From: Juglans regia
Taxonomy: Eukaryota > Streptophyta > Magnoliopsida > Fagales > Juglandaceae
Reading direction: 5' to 3'
NCBI RefSeq assembly: GCF_001411555.2
Contig: NC_049912.1
Coordinates: 16,166,341 to 16,230,340 of the forward strand
DNA: 64,000 bases
In this document: positions 34,071 through 43,300 of the stretch, one piece after another
Numbering within the stretch: position 1 is the stretch's first letter
Layout: each line of letters begins with the position of its first letter
Program-made: the position numbers and the translations under genes
Notes under the pieces: model-generated
Database searches by the model: none
What the model saw: the letters and a program-made list of their open reading frames with translations, nothing else
Told to the model about the DNA's origin: nothing

Positions 34071-36058
34071 TTAGCTTGCTACGGAGCTTAGAAGCCTAGT
34101 CGTGAAGAATCTAGAGGTCGTTCTCCAAAGAGCGGATATACCCATTCGATTCCTCAAGGAAGGATTCCACCTCAGCCTTTTCAACCTCCAGCTGAGCCAA
34201 TTCCCCCTTAGCCCAAAAAGCAAACATAAGCCTGGCACACAACTCCGTCTCCAACTCCGCACGATCAACCACAATCCAAAAAACCATATCGTCCACTCCC
34301 TACAAAACACAAGGATACAGTAAAGAAGAGGGTACCCACGTAAAAGGCAACAAAAACAAATGAGCAACATCATACTGAGGACAGGTAGCTCCTTAATCGG
34401 TAGATCATCTCCACGATTGCTTCACCCCGAGAAGGGGTGGCAGATAAGAAGGCCCTTCACGCCCCCTCCCTGCAACTCGTAGTCCATCAACATAGGGCCT
34501 TCCCAATAATTGTATTGGGGGAGAACAAGGTAAGTGGAACTTCCCCCTCGGGAACAAAGACGCCTTCCTTTATTGGGCTAGTAGAAACAAAGTTGGTGTA
34601 AGGGCTGGGCCCCCATCCACTCTTTCCCCCATGGGGGAGGACTCCAAATTGCCCCTAAAAGAAGAGGGAGACAGAGAATGAATGGAGACCCATTCCAAAT
34701 CCATAGGCGAACTTGGAAGAGAATCTTGATCTTTGTTGTCTGCATTACAACTCACCATCACCAATGGCGCCGCCAGATTACTTTGGGAGCCGCCTTCAAA
34801 AAATGGGGCAATCTCAGGCACTATAGCCAGTGATGCCTAAAGAGAAAGCATCAAATATGTCCATCCCCCCTCGCTACAACTTGGCGACGAGCTCGAAGGA
34901 GGGATTGTGGGACACTCGAAAGAGGGGGTGCCAATCGAATCCAATTCCCTCAAAGGGAGATCGAAATCGAACGTCGTGGCTGGGTTAGATAGTGCTTGAC
35001 CCATAAGCCCATCAAGATCGCTAAGTCCTGGAGATGCAGGCGGCGACCTGTGAGTGGGGGAAATAGTGGGCGAGACATGCCCAGCAGCCAAATCAACGCC
35101 AAAATCCACAACATGACCTGGCTTAACAACATTTCAAGGAGGAGAAGCGATGGGCGCCATGCCCTCAGTTGGGTAGGGACTTTTCTTAGGGGTTTCAGAA
35201 GGTGGGGAGGCAAGTCGTTTCTTAGAGGATGGCGCCACGACCTTCAATTTGCGACCCTTGATGTGAGAACGTTCAGGAACGACAAGGAAATGATCCATAT
35301 TGGTGGGGTTCAAGAGAGCCTCGGTCCACAGGGCCTCCTAGTTATCTTGGGCCCTTCAACACGAGATTATTCTCGGATTTAATCTCGGTCGGTTAAATTG
35401 ATAATGATTTTCTTATCATCGGGAACCCTTCCCCAGTTGGCCCGAATAGGGAAGTCCTGTCTCTCAGCCTCAAAGGCTGGAAATTCCTAGCCTCAACCAG
35501 AAATAAGAAAAAATTTCTTTTGCCATTGTTTGGCATTTGAATGGAGACTCTCAAATCGGGCCAAACTCTGAGAACGAAGGCAAAAGTAGTAGTTGTTACC
35601 TTGCCAGCCTTTAACAGAATAGAAAGACAATAATTCACAAGCGGTTAAGTCGGGATACTCCTCCCAAAGAGGTTCAAGAACATAGAAGCACCCACCAAGC
35701 ATGTGAATGAAGTTGAGTAGAAGCTAATCCCAACAGGTCGATAACATCGTGCAAAGGGAGACAGAAGGGGAGGCATAAACCATGCATCAGGGCACAAACG
35801 GGCAAGGTAACTCCTTGCAAAACCCTCCTTGTCAACAACACCCACAAAGGGGAGCTCAAGGACCACGAAATCCAAAATGCGATAGAAAACCCTTAGTCTC
35901 ATTAAATCCTTGGCGGTGAGGGAGGAATGCCAGTTAAAGCCTTCGAAGAAAAGAATAATTTTTCCAGCAGAGGACTTTGGGAGGGTGGAGGAAGAAACCC
36001 TAGGTGGGGTTTGGGAAGGAGCTCGATTGGGAGTATGAGAAGAACCGTGTTGAGCCAT
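34071..36058 (-). pseudogene. antisense ORF (aORF) of Tat-1, broken
   Basis: Opposite to pol. The minus-strand ATG at 36058 opens 137 codons: a Ser/Pro-rich start, then ILFFEGFNWHSSLTAKDLMR, YRILDFVVLELPFVGVVDKE and ARLCPDAWFMPPLLSPFARC. It continues frame-shifted (35493-35702) with LWEEYPDLTACELLSFYSVK and WQKKFFLISG. This pattern resembles proteins annotated as putative gypsy-type transposon proteins (Transposase_28-like, PF04195). A basic segment (KGRKLKVV, SKKRLA) lies near 35230-35260, and a coiled coil (LAQLEVEKAEVESFLEESNG) at 34111-34296. Its function in Tat elements is unknown. At least four stops or frameshifts are present. Confidence 0.68.
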
Positions 36059-36555
36059 GGCAACGAATCTTGAAAGGGAAAAGATTAGAGATAAAGAAAG
36101 GTCAATGGAAAGGAAGTTGGGGAAATTTTGCTCAAAAGGAAGCCAAAGAAAGCAAGTCTAGTGAAAATGGGGGGGAAAAAGGAAGAGATGCTAGGGAGAA
36201 GAAAATGGAAGGTAATGATGAGAGATTTCTTGCGAAGAAGAACGGATGTCAGGTTGAAAAGGAAGGTGATGATGAATGATTTCTGGGGAATACAAAAGGG
36301 TGATAGCACCATCAATGCTCGACTTCAAAACATGGGAGTAAAGAATGTGGAAACAATTAAAAGTAACATGTGCCACACGATTGAGAACTTTCAAAATCCC
36401 ACACCTTGGATAGGGAGAACATCTCGCGAAGTAAAGAAGAGAATCGGGGAGAATTATCCCAGGATTTCTCCATGTGCTCCCAAATAGGCGGGTTAAGGAG
36501 AAAACAAATCAATAAATTTTCCACGTGTTGGCACGAAGGAAATTAGCAGAGTAAC
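36059..36555. other. Tat-1 region between aORF start and 3' LTR
   Basis: It should hold the aORF promoter (minus strand) and the polypurine tract (plus strand). It is strongly purine-rich on the plus strand (36100-36250, many GGAAG and GAAAA). No clear TATA could be fixed. Confidence 0.45.
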
Positions 36556-37523
36556 TATAAGGGTTATTTGGGCCTAGAAGAAGTAAGCATTTGTAATATA
36601 AAGCCTGAGCATCCACATTGATCTATGTATATGTATATGTAAAGTCATATTTGCATAATATGACCTTAGAATCCTCGACATTTGCTTATGCATATTCAAA
36701 AATTTAGCTAGTTATGAACATTGCTTATCTAAATTTGGATAACTACTATTCACTCCATAAAACATATTTTAATCATTATTTCTCTCTCCTCTCTCTCTCT
36801 CTCTCTCAATCCTTTAATTTTCTCCCTCATTCAACAACACAACAAACCTTCAGTTGGATATTCATTTTATTATTGTAATATATTATATTTTTTTCATTTT
36901 ATTATATCTTTAATATAATATATAAAAAAATTATATTTTTTATTATTGCACTTGTATTATTAATGTTAAATGTATGTAGTGGATACTAATTGTAAAAAAT
37001 ATATAAAAAAATTGATTTTAGCAAAAAATTAATGATAAAAAAAATAATATTTTATTATTATTTTATCTCAAATATGCATAAGTCAATGTGAAAATTTTAT
37101 TTGAATGGCAAAGTGGTTATGCAAAAGAGGTAATTTTGTATATGCATATGCATAGACCAATATTAATGCTCCCCGAGGCTTAACGAATCAAGTCGAATAA
37201 TCCATAGGGCTGCAAGGCCCAATATTCAGTCGACAGGCACATGAGGGATAAGGTGATAAACACCGTTACTATGAAGGTTATCTTATCAGCTCATTTGAAA
37301 TAATAAGGGTTCAACTTGGCGGTAAGCCTGTTCCTAATACTCATCACCAAATTCTTATGTTTATAAATAATACCCAAAAGGTAATGCATAACATTCATTC
37401 ATAGATACAATTCATTATCACTTTTTTAACTTAGGTATCGAAAGTCCTCTGGGTACACCATGCCGCGATTTCCTTTGTTGCAGCATGCGTGTGGTTGAAG
37501 GTGTGTGGAAGACGTACCGAACA
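36556..37523 (+). repeat. 3' LTR of Tat-1, split by a MITE
   Basis: It aligns with the 5' LTR at 36556-36610 and about 37171-37523. The extra ~560 bp between is the MITE. It ends ACCGAACA. Confidence 0.85.
36612..37168. mobile_element. MITE inside the Tat-1 3' LTR
   Basis: Inserted between GCCTGAGC and CCGAGGCTTAAC of the LTR. The ends are inverted repeats: TTGATCTATGTATATGTATATG on the left, and TTGGTCTATGCATATGCATA as reverse complement of the right. AT-rich interior with a (CT)n run at 36786-36807. No transposase. Superfamily not settled; no clean target duplication. Confidence 0.7.
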
Positions 37524-37528
37524 CTCGG

Positions 37529-38031
37529 TATCCAAAAGGCTCATTCCAATCGTTCTCTTTCATTTCTCAACACTACCATCACTGTCATTCCATTACATAA
37601 AGCTGGCACTCCTTTGAACCCTGTACCGCACATCATCCTGTACGTATGTCCAGTTCTAATACACGAGATAATTTATTTCCCTTTTTTACTTTTGAGAAAA
37701 AAAAAGTTGGAGGCTGGCATCCCAATGCCTACACTTTATTTAGAGGCACAAGAATTTTAAGATTTTGTTAAACTTGGCATTTATAAAGTGAAAAATATTT
37801 AGCCAAAAACTAATTATATAAAAATAAATTTATAAATTAATATTTTTTAATATAGTATATTAAGTTATAAACTTATTTTTATTATAAAATAAAATTTTAT
37901 AAAATTACATCAATTTATAAATTTATATTTATGTAATTCTGTCCGTAACAATTGTCTTAAAAAAATGGCCGCCTTTTGCACGTAGGTACAAAACCCACTT
38001 TTTACTATTACCAACTTGCAATTCCTATATT

Positions 38032-38065
<34 letters not shown>
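37529..38065. other. AT-rich intergenic DNA
   Basis: Nothing recognised apart from a (TA)n tract (38031-38065) that serves as the target of LTR-3. Confidence 0.5.
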
Positions 38066-38066
<1 letters not shown>

Positions 38067-40890
38067 GTGATATCCTGTATTTAGTATATTTTTTTATTGT
38101 AGGATTTATTTAATTAACTTAAATATTTAATTATTAGATTTTTCGTTGGATTTATTTTATAATTTTTTTTAAGTTGTAAAATTTATTTTGAGATACTTTC
38201 TTGATATTAATTATTGCTTGCATTTATATTGCTCTTTGCTTTAATGAATAATTTTATTGTTGAACTTTAATTATTTTATTCTATTAATTTTCAGTTATAG
38301 TGTTTTTATTTAACTCTTAAATTATTTTTATTGCGTCTTTTTCTTTTGTTGGACTTTCCTATTTTCGGACTGGACTTGTTTGAGTGTATTTTATTTTTCT
38401 TTTGGTCCTAGCCCTTCTGGTTCCCAGTCCAACCCGTGAGGCTTCAACCCAGCCCGCTCAATTCCCCCTCAAACGGCTTCGTTTTGTAAACAAGTGGTGA
38501 AAACCCTATTCCTCTTGTTTATTTTTATAGCGCCGCACCCCATTTCCTTTTTCTTCTCTTTCTTTCTTTTCCTTCTTCTTTCTTTCCCTCTTCTTTCTTT
38601 CCCTCCTCTTTCTTCTTCCAGCCCGCACCTCCCAGGCCCTCTCCCTCAGATCACGTTCTCTCTCTCTCTTTCTCTCTCTCTCTCTCGATCGCGCCTCAGA
38701 TTTGCGATCTTTCTCTTTTAGATTTGTGCTCTCTCTTTCTTGCTCTCCATTCTCTCTCTCTCTCATCTATTTCTCTCTCTCAGTGTGCCATCGTCAAAAC
38801 AACGCCCCCTCTCTCGCCCAGCTTTGCCACGACCTTTTTTTCCCCTCATGGTGAGCCTTCGTCGCACCTTCTTCTCTTTTGGTTTCCTTTTCCTTTTTGT
38901 TGAGTTTTATGTTTTCCTAGAAACAAGTAGAAACTTTGCACTCTTTGAAAATATTAACATGTAGTTTTTAACTTTGTGGTCATGATATTCCTGGTAAATA
39001 CGAAAATGCCATTAGGCCTTTGGTCTTTGATTCTTTCCGTAAAACATCTCAAACTTTTTTAAGTGTTTTTACATGTTGCCCCCTTAGTATGATGTTTTCA
39101 GATATATTGTTACGTGGATTTAGTTTAATGGGTTTATGTTTTAATGGGCTTGGTTTAATTGGTTGTGTTTTAATGAATGAGCTTGGTTTTTATTATACAT
39201 AAAAAAATGATTATAATGTTAATTTGAACTATTTAGTTTTTAATTGAACTCGTTTTTAAGTTGGCCTTAGTTTATGGAATTTTAAGTAGCCATAGTATTC
39301 TATTAATCTATAATATGTTGTGGGTACTTTAGTATTTTAAAACCACCGGTATTCATTTATCATAATATTTATTCGATTATTCTCTTCTGTACGGATTCGT
39401 TTAAGTGGATATTGATGAATTTAAAAAGTGATGATATTTAAAGTTAAGAGAATTTTAAGTATTGAGGAATTAAAATAGGTACTTCAGGTGTAATATGAGA
39501 TTTATTTGTTCACTAGAGATTGATTTAGGTTACATTAATTTTTTATAGGTGGCGATTGACAATTGTTCAGTACTATTGTAGAGAATTTCTGAATAAGTTA
39601 AGAAGTATAGGTAAGCGGGGTTTCTATGCTAGACTTTGCATAAACTAAAATGAACTGAGGTCAATTTTGAAAAATATGCATGTTTTGTTATGAAAACAAA
39701 TTTGAAACGAGCTCAATTATTTGTTTTGCATTACTCATGAAATTATGTATAAGAATAAGGTGTTTTTCTGATATGACTGTTGTAAATATGAGCTTATTTT
39801 TTACATTCTGTTGTTGAATTGAGAAAAATGAGCGAATATGAAAATTTGAGAAATTGGCATGTGACGTGAAGATGTTCTGAATCTGTTTTAGAAAATGTGA
39901 AATGATCTGAATTTTAGTACTCTATTTTGATATGATTTGGCATCTGAAAAACCTTTAGCATAACTTTCTAATTATATTATGACTCTGATTCTGGTTCTGA
40001 TATGGTGATTCTAATTCTGTTTTGCTCTGATATGTGGCCTGTCACGGGATACAATAGTGACCTTTGGCCTGTGGCCTGTGGCCCTATCACGGGATATAAT
40101 AGTGACATTTGGCCCTGTCAGAGGAGATAATAGTGACCTCTAGCCCGCCACGGGAGATAATAGTGGTTTTCTGTTCTGAGTGCAATCGCTTTGATAACAT
40201 GGTGATTTATGTTCTATTTGGCTTTCTGCAGAATGCACAACCCTACCACGGGGGTTAAACATGTTCTCTGTTCCGATATAATATGATAAGATGAAGATGT
40301 TCAGTCATGTTGTGCCAAATGAGTCTTTGAATATGAAAAGTTGGTTTTTGAATATGAAATGTTTGAAACGTCACTCTGATTTTCTGATAATATGTAGTTT
40401 TGAAATTTGCATATTGAAATTAAAATGTTTTGTTTCTGCATTTTGAACTCTGTGAAAATGCTCATGTTTACATATTAGGATATGTTCTTTGCTTACTGAT
40501 TTGTTGATAACTCACTCCTTATCTCCATAATATTTTTCAGATATTTTTATAGTTCAGCTGGAGAACAAGAATATGAAGTATTGGAAAAAATTTTGATGAT
40601 CATAGATGAATGAGTGCTAAGGGTACAAGTATTTTGGAGGTTCATATTTAGTAGTTTTATCTCTGGCGGTTATTTTGGTATGTCAAGTTATGAATAATTT
40701 GAGTTTTTGTGGAGATGTTATTGTTTTATTGAGGTTTTTGTTTAGTATCTCTGTAGAGAGACACAGATTTTTGGATTGAACAAATAAGTTAATTATTTTT
40801 TGGAGTTTCTATTTATTTATTATTGATTATTGTTGATGTTCTTGAATAATAGGAGCTAACTCTCCGGATTTCTGGGAACGAGGCGTTACA
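38066..40890 (+). repeat. solo LTR-3
   Basis: It starts TGTGATATCCTG, ends CGAGGCGTTACA and is flanked by ATATA (38061-38065 and 40891-40895); the left copy lies in a TA tract, so the duplication is less decisive than for LTR-1 and LTR-2. Length 2825 bp. It aligns with LTR-2 from end to end: CGTTGGATTTATTTTATAAT, TTAATGAATAATTTTATTG, CT-rich block, donor GTGAGC at 38851, mini-exon block at 39549-39611, minisatellite, ACCCTACCACGGGGGTTAAAC, terminal CTCCGG. The ORFs at 38494-38766 are translations of CT repeats. Confidence 0.87.
40034..40170. repeat. 31-bp minisatellite (LTR-3)
   Basis: About four units homologous to the LTR-2 array (GTCACGGGATACAATAGTGACC), with an extra short GTGGCCT duplication near 40070. 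Confidence 0.85.
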
Positions 40891-40935
40891 ATATAACTTT
40901 TTTTTCTTTACTATAAAATAGTTAAAGAAAAATTA

Positions 40936-41092
40936 TATACATAAGCCTCACACTTCTGTACACTACTTAAAAATATATGAATTTATTCTTTTACCCTTAT
41001 GTTTCATGAAATATGAAATATAAAACATGAGGATAAAAGAGTAAAATCATATATTTTTTAAGTGGTGTGCAGAGTGTGAGGCTTATGTGTAG
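40936..41092. mobile_element. foldback MITE, ~155 bp
   Basis: Almost the entire element is a long imperfect hairpin. The left arm TACATAAGCCTCACACTTCT... pairs with the right arm ...AGAGTGTGAGGCTTATGTGTA. The arms continue inward through ACTACTTAAAAATATATGA and TTCTTTTACCCTTATGTTT to a short loop near 41010. No coding. Confidence 0.85.
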
Positions 41093-41240
41093 CACAACTC
41101 ATAGTTAAATACTTTTCTTAAACATGATCTCCAAAAATTACTGTTAATGAAGATGATTAATAAATAGAGTAGACAAAAAATTTAAATTTTCGGGAATTGA
41201 TAATTTAAGAATATTTGAATTAATTAAATTTGGGAACAAG

Positions 41241-41407
41241 CAAACTTGAGAATTTTTTAAGCTATAATTGATCATTAGAATGGTGTATTTTTTTTATCCA
41301 TACTTTACAATTTTCAGATAAACTTGTGAAAACATAAACCTGGAAACTTTACAAGCTTATAATTGATATATAGAATGATATATTTTTTTATCCATAATTT
41401 AAAAGGT
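41241..41407. repeat. local ~65-bp duplication, two copies
   Basis: AAGCTATAATTGATCATTAGAATGG...TTTTTTTATCCAT (41259-41304) recurs diverged as AAGCTTATAATTGATATATAGAATG...TTTTTTTATCCAT (41352-41397). Non-coding. Confidence 0.75.
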
Positions 41408-41454
41408 TTGTATGTTTTTAAGACTTGTATTGATATTATTTTGAAATAGAGGTC

Positions 41455-41650
41455 GGGTTTGGATACAAGATGTGTTTCGTTTCAGTTCATCTAATTATTA
41501 TAATTTTTTCAAATTTTCACATAAAATATAATAAACAATTCAACTTTTTTAAACTTTAAAACAATAATAATATTAAAAAAATCATATTCTAATAATATTT
41601 TATTCAACTTTCATCTTAATTCATTTCTTCTCAACTTATTATCCAAACGG
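41455..41650. mobile_element. ~196-bp MITE with GTTTGGATA ends
   Basis: The left end GGGTTTGGATACAAGATG and right end TATTATCCAAACGG are inverted repeats around an AT-rich core. From memory it resembles a MITE frequent in Fagales genomes; that is unverified. Confidence 0.65.
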
Positions 41651-41789
41651 AACCATAATTTTTCTATATATATAATTTATCCAACTATCTTGAAACATAA
41701 CTATACCAAAATATTCTATTTCAATAGCTCAACCCGAACACCCAAACATAATTCAAAACTTTGATAAAAGTGCATCATCTTTAAATTCA

Positions 41790-41806
41790 ATTGCTTTATT
41801 TTATAC
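41790..41806. repeat. LINE target site duplication, left copy
   Basis: Identical to 47116-47132. The empty site lay in the upstream region of the aldo-keto reductase gene. Confidence 0.92.
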
Positions 41807-41898
41807 TACACATGCACATATATATGTACGTATATATATACCTTCCAGGATCGTGGAGGGTTTTCCCTTGTCTTAGTACAGGTTTCAAACTTTCCATA

Positions 41899-43300
41899 AT
41901 GGAAGAATCCGTAGAAGATCCATGTAAACGGATGTCTTTGACGGAACAAGAGAAGGAGGAGATTATTGTGGAAGAGGAACAACTTGAAGAAACGAACCAA
42001 AGGGGAGAGCACTGTCTCCTAGTGTCTCTACTCATGAGGAAACATTTCAATCATGAGGCCTTTAAGCAAACCTTGAGAAAACTATTTAGACTAGTTAAGA
42101 GAATTTGGTTTAAGGAGCTGGGCTCTAAATTGTTTCTGGTGGAGTTCGAAGACTAGAGGGAGAATGCTAGGGTGCAACGCGAAGGGCCTTGGTCCTTTGA
42201 TAGGCATCTGGTATTGGTGCAACACTTCGTAGGAGGCATCCAGGCAAACAAAGTAAAGATAGACTTGGCTTCTTTCTGGGTAAGACTCTATGACCTTCCA
42301 CTTGGTGCCATGAATGAAAAGGTGGTAAGAAAAATTGGCAACATCATTGGTTCGGTAGAGGAGATCAACATAGATAAAGATGTGGTTGCTTGGGGTGAAT
42401 TCATCAGACTCAGGGTTAGCTTGGATATCACAAAACCTTTGCTATGAGGCAAATGTATTAACATCCCATCCCATGGTGTTTGCTGGGTTCGTTTTATGTA
42501 TGAAAGACTACCTACTTTTCTGTTATATTTGTGGTATATTGGGACACAATTATAAAGATTGTGAAGAGAGGAAGGAAACTTGTGTAACACAGAAAGAAGA
42601 GGATTATCCATTTGGTCCATGGCTGCGAGCTGGGGTTTCCTTTTTCAACCATCGCAACCACCAGGCTGGGCAAGGCCAAGAGTATCTTGTTCCTCCACCT
42701 TGCTCAAGTTCCAAAGGTAATGCTGCAAATTCGAAACAAACAAGAGTAATTCCAGATCCTACTATCCAGAGCAGAGCAGGTGGGTCAGCGTTTCAAGGTA
42801 GTATGGCTCAGGAAGTCAACTCCAATAAGGCTACAAGTATAGACCTCCATGCTGGTTTAATGAGAGGGGAGAGGGCCTTACATCAGAACATAGCTATACT
42901 CGACGAGGGTATGGGCAACCTGCAGAAGGAGAAGTCAAAACTAGAGGAGGCTTTCACGGGTAAACCAACCACCTTTCTAACAAAAGTAGACTCAAACAGG
43001 AGCTTGGAAGATCTGGCCCCTCCAAAAACATCTTTGACCAAGAACGAGGGTCCCCTACCATTGTCTGGCTGTAACAAGGAACAGTCAACGAGGGGCAAGT
43101 GGCAAAGAGTAAATAAAAGGGTGGGAAAGGAAAATAGCCCTGGGATTCCCAACTGTTCCCTGAAATGGAAGGTAATAAGGAAGAAGGAAACTGAGTTAGG
43201 GCCTTTACCTAAAGCCAAGCTGCGAAAGGTTATGGACTTGATTGACAACACAAATACAAGATCGGTGGAGGCTGTTAATCAGCCCTGCCAAGCGCCATGA
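41899..43300 (+). pseudogene. LINE ORF1 (DUF4283 and CCHC), broken
   Basis: Start at the ATG 41899 (MEESVEDPCKRMSLTEQEKE). The first part is the DUF4283-type RNA-binding region (EGPWSFDRHLVLVQHF, FWVRLYDLPLGAM). Stops at 42154 and 42445 and a frameshift lead into the second part (open 42380-43300), with the zinc knuckle CYICGILGHNYKDC, a polar tail and a basic stretch KWKVIRKKE. ORF1 would bind LINE RNA. Its TGA overlaps the ORF2 start as ATGA at 43297-43300, the arrangement expected for termination-reinitiation. Confidence 0.85.

Larger units (their letters stand above)
28205..37523 (+). mobile_element. Tat-lineage Ty3/gypsy retrotransposon (Tat-1)
   Basis: Two direct LTRs (28205-28626 and 36556-37523) enclose gag, protease, RT, a second archaeal-type RNase H, integrase, a long spacer and an antisense ORF. 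The flanks CTTGG (28200-28204) and CTCGG (37524-37528) are a 5-bp duplication with one change. The aRNH and the antisense ORF between pol and the 3' LTR are features known from the Tat lineage. Gag has lost its core, every pol domain has stops, and several catalytic acids are replaced, so it is dead. A MITE later entered the 3' LTR. Confidence 0.9.

Noticed and set aside
38494..38766. ORFs on both strands (Ser/Leu-rich and Arg/Glu-rich)
   Set aside because: They are translations of CT/GA repeats in the LTR-3 leader block and are not conserved in LTR-1 or LTR-2.
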